From positions 68,783,679 through 68,847,678 of the forward strand of contig CM056586.1 of the NCBI GenBank assembly GCA_029721435.1: a DNA stretch of 64,000 bases, written 5' to 3'. Numbering within the stretch: the first letter of the stretch is position 1; each line of letters starts with the position of its first letter. The notes below the pieces were generated by a model. The model had not been told where the DNA came from and did not search any database. It saw only the letters and a list, made by a program, of their open reading frames with translations. Positions 31,508-55,328 of this stretch are shown one piece after another. The position numbers and the translations under genes were made by a program. This stretch comes from Gymnothorax reevesii. Lineage: Eukaryota; Chordata; Actinopteri; Anguilliformes; Muraenidae.

Positions 31508-31827
31508 CTGGTTCTGAGTCCCCAGACCCCCAATAAAGCAAAAACTGCACATTTCAGGGTGACCTTTTATTGTGGACAGTCTAAGGTACACCTGTGCACT
31601 AATCATGGTGTCTGATGAGTATCTTGATGTGGCACACCTGTGAGGTGGGATGGATTGTCTCAGCAAAGCAAAAGTGCTCACTATCACACATTTAGACAGA
31701 TTTGTGAACAATGTTTGAGAGAAATGGTAATATTGTGTATCTGGAATGAATTTTAGATCTTTGAGTCCATTTCATGACAAATGGGGGCAAAAACAAAAGT
31801 GTTGCGTTTATATTTTTGTTGAGTGTA
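30503..31827 (+). mobile_element. 5'-truncated Tc1-like transposon
   Basis: The right terminal repeat (GTTGCGTTTATATTTTTGTT then GAGTGTA) is present at 31,800-31,827. The left terminal repeat and the 5' leader of this fish Tc1-like family are missing: array sequence runs straight into the start of the transposase at about 30,503. It interrupts the 90-bp array. Confidence 0.88.
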
Positions 31828-33612
31828 ACTAATAAACTAGCAGTATATTTGTCAGTTTACTTGCACTATACTACAAATTATACTTTTATAAACTAGAAAT
31901 TGTGCTAGAAGTACGTTACTAGTAAACTCATAGTTCAACTTTAAGTTTACTAGCAGTATACTTCACAGTATACGTTCATGAACTGAAAAGTTTACTAGAA
32001 ATACACAACTAATAAACTAGCAGTATATCTGTAAGTTTACTTGCAGTATACTTAAATGTATACTTTCATAAATTGAAAAGTATTCTAGAGGTATACAACT
32101 AATTAAGTCACAATATACTTAAAAGTTCACTTGTAGTGCAAGAGTATGTATCAAGTCTGCCAATACTGCAATAATTGTCAAATTTGTTCTCAAATAAAAT
32201 CAGACAAATGTTTATCTATTTCTTTGTGGGTTAATAACACTGCATAAAAATCAAGTTCAGCTCCACCCATGTGCTACTTACTCTGCTATGCTGCCCCAAA
32301 GCTGACTTTTTACTGCAAACATTCTTCTTAGTCCATGAGATAGTAAAAACTGAGTAAAAATATAGTACAGTATACTTCAAAGAAGCCAATATGTATGGTA
32401 AAAATATTTTAATGTGCTTATGCTTTTGATAGTAGCCTAACTGCAAGCCAGTATACTTGAACATTAGGCATGAATATTTTAATACTTAGATATACTCAAG
32501 AAAAGTATGATAATCATAAGTTTAGGTACCAGTATTAGCAAAATATACTTAGACTTTTCGGAGTACTTTTCAGTATAAGCAAAGTATATGTAAGTATTAC
32601 TGAGCTAAGTATATCTCTGATAAGTACATCAAAAGTAAACTGAAAGTATACTCTCTTATTTTTTAGTTTTGAAGAAGTATACTAATAGCACACTTGAATA
32701 AACTTTTTTTTGTAAGGGTAAGTATCTCTAATAACATGTAGGCAGCTCAGATTATATGAAACAAAAGTTGCCACTAAGAATTATCTCTGGTGTGAGATGG
32801 TTTCTTAGGTAAAACTGCACTTAATAAGCACAGATCATGCGTTGTCGGCCAACAGGTTTCTGTCATTGTGGCCCAGATGGGCGGGAAGACAGGGGAACTC
32901 AATCAGCTGAGGCTACTACTGCAGCTGGCATAATTTATGAGTTTGATTAATTTACGGAGGTAACAATCTAATTTTTTATTTTGAAGTCAACGATTTAAAA
33001 AAGTAAAAGGTTGTTGTGTTTTCTCAACCAGATATTTTTGTATTTTTTAGGTTCCGCTCTTAACCATAAATAATTGGAGAGAGATAAAATCTCAGAAGTT
33101 ATCCTTATTTATTCCAGCCTTGAATCGGACAGTAATCCAAACCCGGTGAGTCGTCCTTGCGTAAGGAGTACTACCCCAGTGTTCCCAAATGGCCATGTTT
33201 ATGAAAAAACCCCATCAAACTTTGTTCTGATCACAATACATGGGTTGTCTTGAAAATTGTAATGTTATTTAGTACAATAACATTACATCGATTATCTCTT
33301 AAGTTTTTTCATTTCCATATTGGTTGGCAAGCTCTCTGTGGGTTTCGCTGGAAAATATTGGTGGCGCTCAGAAGTATATTGGTCTCATAAAAAGAAAGAA
33401 AATACATTAAAAAGTAGAAAAATTACAGTCAAAGGAATAGGATACAAGTAGATACATAAATGATTCAACTGCTAGTGTTTTCAGTAACTAATGATTTTAC
33501 TGAACAAATATTGATTTTACAGAAATCAAACACATTTAAATGTCTCACCTGATTATGTTTTCAAATCAGCTGAACAGAATAGATACTAATCTAAGATGCA
33601 GAAGCCCACTGC

Positions 33613-33658
<46 letters not shown>
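33613..33658. repeat. (TG)n microsatellite
   Basis: An uninterrupted TG dinucleotide run of about 22 copies. Confidence 0.97.
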
Positions 33659-33660
<2 letters not shown>

Positions 33661-36600
33661 TACCGCTGCTCACTTAATATGATTTCTGATTATTTATTAT
33701 GGTTATTAATTATGGTTATTAATTTACTGATGAATATGATGAGAAATATTGAAATGTAACATTGTGTGATAGGATATCATTTCAGGGAGTAAAAAAAGAG
33801 GGCAAGGTTTAATTACTATGATAAGCGTGAGATTTTAACGTTAATATAGTATAATTGAACTCAATGATATTAAAGTTGCACTCCCACTTTTAGATTAAGC
33901 CTTGTACTCAAACTTTTGTTTTGTTTTTTTTTTTTTTTTACAATTCAACAGTAATAGTGTTTAAATAACCGCGTATTTCATGTTTCATGGTTGAAATGAA
34001 AATATGCTGCCATTGGCTTTCCAGAAACCAGGACGCTAACATGAAGGCTTGTCAATGGTCTCACGCATGACCAATAAAATTCTATGTCATGCAATACCTA
34101 CGGCGCCAACAGGCGTGAGACTCTCCTATTTTGAATTTTTTTTTCTGTGCATATCCAGTGGCGGATCCGGGGGGTGGGGCTTTTTTTCGCAGAGAAGTGA
34201 ACACATAGAGCGCATACTGTTCTTTGAAGAAGCCCACTTTTAACGTGTATACCCCAAGGACTGTATGGTTCAACCACAGCAACCAGGTCTTCTTCTTCTC
34301 TTTCTTTTGCGTGAAGGTATTATGCAACCATTTGCTGCATTACCGCCACTCATTGAGATTATTATTAAGTAACTCGAGAAGACTAAATTTTCTGAAGAAA
34401 AATTGGCTTCTCGTTGAAAACTTGGCAACGCTGACTTTAAAGTGTCTGATGTTGCTGAAGAAGATTGTGTGGTAATCGTAGAAGTAATTTAAACTGTTGG
34501 AGCAAAGAATGAAAGAAGAGCATAAGGTTTGCTGCTTCGCTTTCCTTTGTTTTGTGAAGAGAATGTGGCACCATCCACTGTAACTCACACAGTACACACC
34601 CATTATAAAATCTGAATTAGTCTGAAAGGAGCATGAAACTTGTGTGTGATATTGGTAAAACTGTACAAGATATCAAAAATTTGAGAAGAAGTATAATAAC
34701 TGAGAGTATTGTCTCTCGAAAGTTATGATGAAGTCTGTAGCTGAAAGTTTGAAAGAGTTAGGAGTTCCAAAAAAGATGGGTTTGAACTGTTGTCGAAGGT
34801 AAAATAAAGGTTGAAACAAAGTTTATGTGAAAAAGAATAAGAGACCCAAAAATTGAAAAATAGAAAAAATGTTTTAAAAAATTTAAAGCTGAACATTATG
34901 AGCATTGAATGGAGTTTCAACAAGAAAGTTTGAAAGAGCAGGAAATGTTGAAAAATCTGCTGAATCAGCTGAAAATCACTGAATTTTGCTGGAATTCAAA
35001 AAGGCAATAATGACGTTTCAAAATTTATAAGAAATATAATATGATTATGAAAAATCTGTTCAACCGTAATGTAAACCTGAACATGAGGAACATTTTAAAG
35101 TTGAAACAGTGTCTGTGGCTTGTATGATGTGGACGGAGTTTGCAAGGAAAATGCAGATGTAAGAAGGACCTGAACGAGAAAAGAGCGGTTTCCGAGGAAA
35201 CTTCAAGGCGAGCCGGAAGCCGCTGAAAATGTGAGGTTGAAGTTGCTGAAAATGCGAGGTTAAAGTTGTTGAAAATCACAATTAAGCTATAACAGCAGGA
35301 TTCTTCATACTTCAACGCTATGAGACCGAGAGACGCACTTTGCAGTTAAAATCACGTACCTCCTTTTCTGTTAAAGTTTTCAGAACAGTACGTCACAGCG
35401 AGCTGATACGCACATCACTGGAAAGAGCAAAACCAAAGCTTTCCAGCGAGATATAGCATTTGTCTATGCACTGGTGTGATGTAGAGAAAAGAATGTTTGA
35501 ATTTACCTAAAATTTTTAAGTGCAGTTGGAAAACAGTGCTGTCACCACATTACTCTTCAAGGTAGGCTATCTTACTCACGAGCAGAAACAGCTTTCCAAT
35601 GATACTAAGCACTCCGTGCTACATGGACGCAATCAGGTTATACTTGCAGAAGAAATATATGGTAAAATTTTGACAATTTCTGCTGAATCAGCTTTATATT
35701 TTTAGTCATCATACGTTATATAATGTGAATGGCAAAACTTACCGATCCTTATCTGGAGAGGATATGAAATGTCTTCGTTTCAAAAAGTAGGCCTACTTGT
35801 AATCCGGTTTTCAAATAAAACTGATTTTTTTAATCACTGAGTAAAACCATATAATTTTTTCTGTAAAAAGGAGAAAATGGCACTTATTTCCGTCAGGCAC
35901 ACACCACATGTTTTTGTACACTGCTAAGTCACAGAACATCCCACTACCATGGTTCTCATATTGTCAGATTCCACACAGTCTCCTCTATACTGATATGTAA
36001 AGATATCTTTAGTGCCAGCTTTCTGTGGTGAGAAACATGTAAAAATATTCGTGTTTTATATGCAATATTTTTATTTGTTGATAAACAAATTAATATAAAT
36101 TAAATGAACATACTAGCACACCAAACAACACAAATTTCAGATAGCACAGAGTCTCCTGATAAAACAACATATTGTTTTTGTGTGTAGCCTTTATAATGAC
36201 TGGTATACCAGCTTCAAAGTAAAGGCAGTGAAAATAGCCTAGGGCTCAAAGGGTTAACTGTGACATGTATAAAAATCCTAAAACTTTGAAAGGTATGAAA
36301 ATGCTGAGGTAAAACAAAAAAAGCAGCAAAAGTTTTTGAAGTAGTATTGATTTGTGATGCCGTCATATTAGTCTGACACCAAAACCGAGCTTCACTATCA
36401 ACTATGGAGGCAAAAAGATGACAAATTATTTTTGTTATAGGAGAAATTAAGCATGCATAATGAGAAAACCAGGCCAGTCCTGCAGTTGAAAAGGGACTAG
36501 TATTAAATGAGGACATTTCATTTAAATCTCCTGTTGAATAGAAAGGTGAATGCCATTAGACATATGACCCATAGATGTTGAAACATATTTCAAACACAGA

Positions 36601-38123
36601 GCTTGACTGGATGGAAAAAGCCCTTTTTGATGGTAATCTGTGCTCCAACCCAAAGAGTACTTTTCACGCTTGCATTCCATAACCCAAAGCTTATATACAG
36701 CCTTATTGGCCTGATTGCAGCACAAGTCTGATTCATACTTGTGTTTAGGAACCCAATTAGTTACAGTTAAACCACAGGAAAGGGTTACATAACAATGAAA
36801 ATCAAAACGCAGGGTTTAATTCTTCATAACACTAACAGCACAGTTTTGATGGGACTAAAACATCTTGCTTTTCAAAAGCATTTTATTGCTTCTGTTATAA
36901 CCTTGATTCAAAACTCAATTCAGTCTATAGGCTTTAACCCTGACTTTCTGGGGACATACCCCAAAATTCGGGGATAACCTTGCTGTGGAGCGGAGTTCAG
37001 TAAGCCCTGGGCCAAGAATGGGGTCTGAGCAGTTAGCGTAGGGACTCCGAGGGTTACAACTTTCAAGATAGGTGCCACCAAGCTGGCTTTCTCTTGACTT
37101 CATCTTCCCAATGCACCATTCAGTAGCGTGCTGTGATGCTTGTTCGCCACCACTTTTGTCTAAAAGGGGTCCTACAATATTACATCTCCATAATTTTTTG
37201 GTAAAAAAGCGTTGTACTTTCGTAGGCAATGAGAACAAAAAAAAAACATTTCCACAAGTATACTGAGGCAAAAATATGGGTAATAAGCAAAAACACTGAA
37301 AACATAGATTTTTATTACTGTTGAAAGGTGTTGCAAATTCTTTTTTTTTTTGACTGTTGCATAGCCTGAGTACACGTTTGAAGGCTCATTCCATGATTGG
37401 TGATGGTAAAATGAGTTTAAACTGGTTTGAGGCAACATTATTCTGCAAAATTACCTCTGATGGTCAGTTGTTCCAGTATATAAGGTGACGTGGACTTTGA
37501 GGAGCGTCACAGTGTTAAACAAGATGGCTGGATGGAAGGAGCTCCCTGAGATTTTTTGCAGCTGCATTGCGGCCTCACATGATGCTGAAGACGTTAAATG
37601 TTGCATTGGCACTGTAAGAAACACCATCAAGCCTTTCAAAGAGACCGGGTTTGTTGAAAAGTAGTCGCAATAGAGGTGCAAAACGGAAATTAAGCGCTTT
37701 TGATGTTCATTATCAATGTATGACGAGTAAAAAAGAAAAATCGGCAGTTGTCAGTAAGACAAGTCCCTGATGATATGAATAACACCAGAAGTGAGGAGAT
37801 GAAACCATCAGAATGTACTGTTTTCAGACAACTGTGTGAAAATGGTCAGATGGGTTGTGTTGCTGCCAAGAGCTGGCAACATCTGAAAAAAAAAAACAGC
37901 CAACAAACATCATGGAAGAACAGATATTCTTCTTCTGTGATTTTTATCAGGAGTTGAAATCCATCTTACATTCTTCGAATGAGCATTATTGATGGATAAA
38001 TTGTGGACTGTTCTCTCCACAGTGAAATGACACTCATATTCTTTTTGTTTTTACCCAAAAGAGTCCCTAAACAAGCAGAGCCTGTTGGCAGTGCAGACAT
38101 CTCCAAGCTTGAAGGGCTGCGTG

Positions 38124-38211
38124 GATATCGAGGGCTGACTGCAAAAAACAGTTATGTCCAGATGTTTTACATTGGCCATAACTGTTTACTGCAGCCAGCC
38201 CTCGATATATC
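38124..38211. other. 88-nt hairpin (snapback or pre-miRNA-like)
   Basis: GATATCGAGGGCTGACTGCA with AAAAAACAGTTATG forms the left arm of about 33 nt. A 20-nt loop follows, then the near-complement CATAACTGTTTACTGCAGCC and AGCCCTCGATATATC. There are few mismatches. Size and loop fit a pre-miRNA or a tiny MITE. Confidence 0.6.
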
Positions 38212-38810
38212 ACAGTTAGCAGAAAAACTGGTTTGGTGAAAAGCTGATGTTCAGACATGTTTAACAGTGGGATATATTGCGTGTTGCTAAGGGCTGAATT
38301 TGGCATGTCAACAAGCCCATCAAAAATGATCTGGCAGTGGTGGTTTAAAAATGTTCAGAGTGGCATTATTTTGCATTTAGCAATACTGGAGTTGATAGAA
38401 GGATGCAGGCAGGTTGTATGTGCTGTGTACCAGTTTTATTTTTGTAAATTTATGCTCTTTTTTTGTGGCGGTTCAGAATTATTTAGCCAAGTGCTCACCC
38501 TCATCTGTTGAAGTGCGTTTGCTTGCGTGTATAAGCACACAAATGTGTGAGTTATGTGTAAGGGAGATATATACAGTATTGTCCCAACAATTAGCTGGTC
38601 TTTATACTTTTCAGTAACAATTTCTATAGTGGTATATTAAATTTATGTAAGCCTCTCAATGATATGGAAAGTCTTGAGCCATAAGTCACAAAATGAAAAC
38701 GCAGGGGGCACAGCAGCATATTTGTTCCAAAATATGCTGTGACCTCAGGCTCCGTAACGTGTTCAAGATTGTTAAATAACCATGTGAGGTTAGGCCATTT
38801 GTCCATTTTT

Positions 38811-39058
38811 ATCCCCCCGGCATATAATGCGGGGGGATATAGCAATCAGTGTGTCCGTCCATCCGTCTGTAATAAAATTGTTTCCGGACCAGAACTCGAA
38901 AACTATTCCACTTACAAACACCAAATTTGGTATGGAGCTTCTCCTTATGGTCTAGTAGTGCCTTTTGGGGGTTTCGGTCCGTCCGTCTGTCCACACAACC
39001 TGTAGGTTACACAACCTACAGCCGGGGGGATCCGCCATTGCCAGATGGCTCTTGTTTG
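38811..39058. repeat. interspersed repeat opening with a GC-rich hairpin
   Basis: Begins with ATCCCCCCGGCATATAATGC then GGGGGGAT (a hairpin with one unpaired base), followed by GTCCGTCCATCCGTCTGTAA and a body containing CAAATTTGGTATGGAGCTTC. It ends near GATCCGCCATTGCCAGATGG. This is a common fish-type repeat with no ORF. Confidence 0.6.
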
Positions 39059-40251
39059 GAAATGTCTCCACAGAACTCATTTTCTGAGTCCTCCTAACCC
39101 GACACACAAAAGCACTGCACCTGAGAAAGGTGGTTTGTAAGCTTTGCTTCGGTGTAGACTCACTGTGGACTGTTTTACCGACTTCCACTCCTTGCTCATT
39201 GGTTTGGAATGACACTTAATATAACAGCATGAATGGCGAGAACAGGCCGTTTAGCCTAACTAGGCTCGCCAGTTTCTTTATACTATTGTGGATATATCCC
39301 TTTAGATACTCAATACTCAATGGTATCTAGCTTTATGTCAACCTTGCTCTTGAAAACCCCGAAGGTCTCTGCCTCAACAATATGGTCAGGCAAGCTATTC
39401 CACATTGAAATTACGCTTTGGGTGAAGAAATATTTCTGAATATCAGTGCTAAATTTACCTCAGGTCAATTTCCAATTGTGACCCCGTGTTCTACTCACAA
39501 CACTTGGTCGAAGGAATCCTACATAATTTACTTAGTTTATCCCTTTAACATATTTAAAGACCTCAATCAAATCACCCCTTAGTCTCCTTTTCCTAAGACT
39601 AAAGAGATTAAGGATCTTCAGCCTCTTCTCATAGCTTTCATCTTTTATACCTGGAATTAGCTTCTCTGAACTTTCTCTAGAGCCTCTATATCTTTCTTAA
39701 AGTATGGTCCCTAGAACTGTACACAACACTCCAGATGTGGTCTGACGAATGTGTTGTACAAAAGAAGCGTCACCTCCTTAGATTTGTACTCAATACTTTT
39801 GGCAATGTATCCCAGCATACAATTAGCTTTTTTTAACTGCTACAGCACAATGGCTAGAGCCTGTGAGGGTTTGGTCAACTATCACTCCCAGATCTTTCTT
39901 TTGTGGAGCACTTTCCAGTTTTAAACCTCCCATGAAGTAACATGAAGTCTAATGTTTTTATTACCTACATGTACAACTTTTTACATTTCGCTACATTAAA
40001 TTTCATTTGCCACATTTCTGCCCAATTCTGGATTCTATCCAAATTATCCTGAATCACTTTTGTGGACTTTAAACGATTTACCAAACCCCCCAATTTAGTA
40101 TCATCTGCAAATTTAACTAATCTGCTCTCAATATTCCTATCAAGGTCATTAATGTAGATAAGCAACAGCAGGGGTCCCAACACCGATCCCTGGGGGACGC
40201 CACTCCCCACCATACCTAGCTCAGCTGAGATACCACTGACCACCACTCTTT

Positions 40252-41699
40252 GGCCCATATTCAGAAACGAAACTGACACAAATTGAGTGTGAGTGAGTAC
40301 TAAAACTTAGTTGGTGTCCGGTTATACTAAACGAGTCAGAGGTAGCACTAACATTCACTTGCTTTCAGAGACCTCGCTCACGCTGAAAATAGTGCTTCTC
40401 TCTGAGTAAAGGTTGAGTGCAGGGAACACCTCCCTTGAGCCGCACTAACTTGCGCCGGTATTTCGTTGTCATGGCTTTCAGGTGGTTACAAACATTGGAA
40501 ACTCTGGATCATTTACAGCCACGTGCTCGGAGCAATCGCAACTACGCAAATTTTAACTATAATGATGATAACTATGCCTGTAACTTGCTGACTGACCACC
40601 TGGTTTCAGAGTTTAGGAACTTCACTGTGGTGAACTCCAGACAGCAAGCACATCTTCTCTGGATCTGCCCCGGCTCCAGCTGATCTGGCACAGAGCCAGG
40701 GCAGATCCAGAGTGGAGAAGCTTGCTATCTGGGTTAGCATTTGTGCACCCGCCAGTGGCTACTGGTGAACTGGCAATAGGGGAAGCTCAAAAGCATCCCT
40801 TAAAAATAATGATTGGACATGATTGGACATCAATCATTTAATAAAATTTTATCTACTTGAACTCCAAAAATCCTTATGATTATCATGTGTTGTAAGTTCT
40901 ACTTGTTAAGTTGTGAACTGGTGATAGCTTGACCGCAGTTAAAAGAGCACTGATAATTATTGCCGTTTTCAATTAATTAAATTACCGTTGCAGAAACTCC
41001 GAAAACTCTCAACATTATCAGGTGTGGCCAGTTTTCATTAATGACGCACATCTGTCAACTCTCACGCATTTGGATTTCTCGTGCTTTTCTTTACTGATGG
41101 GTTGGAAAATTCTGCGCTCAGCAGCTCGTGGGGCGCGTGTGGATTGGTCTGCCAGGCTCATGTAGCTGAAAGTCACAAAACTCCATTCTTTTCTTCATTC
41201 TTAACCGCTGAGTGTCGAGGGAAATGTCCGGCACGTTTCATAGCTTGATGCTTAGTGAGCCTCGCGGGCTGTCCTGCGCCTTTCGCGAGCCACTCAACCA
41301 CAGAATTTATGAAGACATGCTGATATTTACGTCGTCACTTATGTGCGAAAGAAACGGCTCAATTTTGTGAAGCAATGTATAACATTACTATTAAAATACA
41401 TTTCATTGTCGTTTTACCAATTTGTTTGAGAAACCTTATAATCAAGAAAAGTAAACCGCGACAGGTATAGGTCATTCAGCACTATAGGGTGAGGATTGAA
41501 CGCAGCCGACGCACCGCCTGTTTTACCTAGTGCCCACTACCGTCAGTTATGCTCGAGTGGCGTTAGTGAATATCACCTCGCTAGGAGTGGGACCGCTCCC
41601 TCGGTTAGTGGTAGGTCTCTCTCTTCCTCACACATTTCAATTGTACTCACTATATGGTGAGTCAAAGGTGAGTGTGAGTGTTGTTTCTGAATGCGGGCC
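40252..41699. mobile_element. 1.45-kb TIR element inserted in the LINE
   Basis: GGCCCATATTCAGAAACG at the left end and its inverse at the right (GTTTCTGAATGCGGGCC) bound the segment that interrupts the LINE between its GKNTQ and RVVVSG codons. TGAGTGTGAGTGAG-like words also recur near both ends. No transposase is recognised. The ORF at 40,417-40,683 has no identifiable domain. The superfamily is not assigned; the ends are reminiscent of PIF/Harbinger or ISL2EU types. Confidence 0.75.
40637..40732. other. 96-nt inverted repeat within the TIR element
   Basis: CTCTGGATCTGCCCCGGCTC is followed after about 16 nt by its near-complement GAGCCAGGGCAGATCCAGAG. Pairing extends outward through AGCAAGC on both sides, giving arms of about 40 nt. 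Confidence 0.7.
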
Positions 41700-42260
41700 T
41701 GTGTGTTCTTTCCTGTGACCAGTTTTGAATCCACTCCACAATACCTCCTGTAACTCCAATTGCGCTCATTTTAAAAATTAGTCTCATGCGGCACTGTAGC
41801 AAATGCCCTCTGAAAATCCAAGTATATGATGTCATAAGCCTAAGTGGCCTCTTCAAAAAATTTCAGGTGGTTTGTCAAGCATGACCTTCCCTTACAGAAA
41901 CCATGTTGGGTGTCCCTCCAGATACTGTTATGTACAGGAAATCAGTCCAGCTCATCTTTTATCAAAGATCCCAATATTTTGCACGCAATGCAAGTTAACT
42001 GACTGGCCTGTAATTTCCTGGCTCGGTACAGTCCCCTTTCTTATATATCGGCATTATATTGCCGTTTCCATTCATTTGGCATTTCTCCAGTTTCTAAGGA
42101 CCATCTGAAGATGGCGGATAGCGGCTTAAAGATGATCTCACCAACCTCCCTGAGCAGTCTAGGATATATAAGCAGTCAGGACCCGCCGCCTTATCTGCCT
42201 TTAGTTCATGCAACTTGGCGAGACCACAGCATGAACAAGCGCAGGGGGGAATGGATAGGG

Positions 42261-42453
42261 CAGGGGTCTCCAACCCTGTTCCTGGAGGGCTACCACCCTG
42301 AAGGTTATCACTCCAACCAAGGCAAACCACTCCTGCTTTCCCAGTTACAGATCTTGACGAGCTGCTTAAGAGCTGAATCAGATGAGTTGAATTAGGGTGG
42401 GAGTAGAAACCGACAGGATGGTAGCTCTGCAGGAACGGGGTTGGAGACCCCTG
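42261..42453. mobile_element. hAT-type MITE with perfect 8-bp target duplication
   Basis: Ends CAGGGGTCTCCAACCCTGTT and, at the right, GGTTGGAGACCCCTG are inverted repeats. GGATAGGG flanks both sides (42,253-42,260 and 42,454-42,461). Length 193 bp, no ORF. Confidence 0.93.
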
Positions 42454-42469
42454 GGATAGGGCAAGGAGC

Positions 42470-43540
42470 CAGGGGCTGGTTTTGAATTGGGCCTAATGAA
42501 CTCGAGACCTGCCTCTCATCTATGACACGGAGTTCTGTGTTCAGCGAGGCAAACTGGTACAAGAATTGTGGTCATGTAATTACCTTTGACTGAAGCATTC
42601 AGTTCAGAGTTCCTGAACTTCACTGGAAATAGCAAAGCCCCCTTTAAAACATCTTTTCAAAAAAATTCAGTGTAAATGTACTAAGACGATACAGTTGAGA
42701 GGTTTGATCAATTTTATACAAGTTAAGCTGCAAATATAATGCTCAAATTGTACAGTATTCCCAATTTGCTAGAATCTCGCTTAGCTTCGATACTCGCGCT
42801 TCAAAATGGGGAATGAATCACTTCAGTATGCTCCGAGGCAATAGCTCAGAGAACACAATTCATTTGAATAAAAGCCATGGGTCACTTCCCATTTACCTCC
42901 ACACAACCAATACCATGAGTATTACCAAGACCAATTTGCTCCCACTTCATCTCACTTCTCCTGAACTTGTTTGAACTGCTCATTGTTCTTATGCACATCC
43001 AGTCTTAAACCATTTTCATTTTGAATTCTGTTTCAATGTTTAAAGTGGTCTTCATTGCCCACTGGCACACATGCCCGCATTTTCTCAAATTCAGCCGTGC
43101 ATGATGGGTCACACTCCACGCACAAGCACAAAGTTTCACATGAAGGCGTCTGATCGAGCGTCTCCTGCCCATCGAACACCATCAGAAGTCCTGCGACCCC
43201 TCATTCCATCAGCTTGGATTTTCAGATGGATCAGGACGTCATGCAGACCGACAGGTTTACATGAGTAAATTTCATTGACTGATCTTCAACCTGATTACAA
43301 GAACTCCAGGTAAATGCAGAAGTGATGTTGAAATTCTAGAGACACTGATGAGACCAATGGAATTGAGGGCCATCAGACTACATTTATGCAAAACGTTGAT
43401 TGACAGCATAAATCATGTACTGAGTATGTATGGAGACCAATAGGAAATTAATTCATGCAATAAACAGCAATTGCCAAATTTTCCAGGGTGATTCTCCAAT
43501 TGCTTTAATTTCTTACAAAAACCTAGAGCACAACAACATT
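42470..43540. other. intergenic region downstream of atp5f1b, nothing recognised
   Basis: No repeat family or exon could be named between the MITE and the atp5f1b polyadenylation signal. Confidence 0.5.
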
Positions 43541-43549
43541 TACAAGACT

Positions 43550-43555
43550 TTTATT
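43550..43555 (-). promoter_or_regulatory. atp5f1b: atp5f1b polyadenylation signal AATAAA
   Basis: AATAAA on the minus strand, 111 bp beyond the stop codon, implying a short 3' UTR of about 130 nt. Confidence 0.85.
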
Positions 43556-43665
43556 TCACTTTCCTCTTTAGAATAGAATATTAAACAGAACTGTGGGGTG
43601 ACAGGACATCAAACTCAGGATGCAGACTTTCCAAGTGCTCTTTCCAGAACAATCCTGCAAATTAA

Positions 43666-54863
<11,198 letters not shown>

Positions 54864-55328
54864 TTTCAAAATGGCTGAAGGTGGAACGAGACAGGCGTCC
54901 TCACAGGTTTTATTCGGGATCGCACTGACTCAAAATGAGCATGCGTGGAATCAATGTCGTCATTCCACCATAGAAAATATTTTAAAACACATTTTTAGTT
55001 TTGCCAATAGGTATGAACACGCCCCCTAGTGATACTTGGATTTTGATTTCAGTCAAAAAGCTTCCAATCTACCCAGCCTTGTCCCCTTCAGCAAACGTGC
55101 ACTTGGCACGCAGACCCAGCAAAGATTCTCGAGGACCTGCTGACTGGGGATTAACGTGAAAATGAACTGGATTTTTTGGTCTTATGTTGCCTTCGATTTG
55201 GCTCGAAGTTAGAAGTCGGGGCTGAGAAAGACGTCATACCCGAGTGTATATGCGAGTTGACTGCGTTCCATTAAGACAGTAGGAAAACTGACTTGGGGTC
55301 AGTGGGGTTTCCTCTGGACAGCATAGCC
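54864..55328. other. atp5f1b 5' flank
   Basis: Must contain the atp5f1b 5' UTR and core promoter. No TATA box stands out. A transposon begins about 470 bp upstream of the start codon. The sequence around 55,190-55,320 resembles one flank of an older repeat (GTTAGAAGTCGGGGCTGAG). Confidence 0.4.

Larger units (their letters stand above)
30200..32720. repeat. about 90-bp-period AT-rich array, interrupted by a Tc1-like element
   Basis: The phrase TATACTTTCATAAACT recurs at 90-bp spacing on both sides of the transposon (30,341 and 30,431, then 31,879, 31,969 and 32,060). Other recurring words are AGTTTACTTGCAGTATACTT and AGAAGTATATAACTAGT. From 32,300 onward the period is lost but the AGTATACTT words continue to about 32,700, where AAACTTTTTTTTGTAAGGG looks like an element end. 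Confidence 0.8.
32720..38800. other. intergenic, no gene identified
   Basis: AT-rich, with many decayed repeats. Between 34,650 and 35,280 words such as GAAAGTTTGAAAGAG and GTTGCTGAAAATGCGAGG recur. I find no conserved protein block, splice-consistent exon pair or RNA gene. Short ORFs here look random. Confidence 0.45.
39215..42240 (-). mobile_element. CR1/L2-like LINE (ORF2 3' part), decayed and split by an insertion
   Basis: Minus-strand translation gives KADKAAGPDCLYP, then IYLDFQRAF, then across the insertion QRVVVSG, GVPQGSVLGPLLLLIYINDL and FADDTKLGG (the reverse transcriptase catalytic motif ADD), then WQMKFNVAKC. Distal residues resemble the usual C-terminus of such ORFs. Stops and frameshifts are frequent. 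The 3' end is near GGCGAGAACAGGCCGTTTAG. Confidence 0.85.

Noticed and set aside
40417..40683. 88-codon ORF in the TIR element as a possible transposase
   Set aside because: No DDE or DNA-binding motif, and it runs into the 96-nt hairpin.
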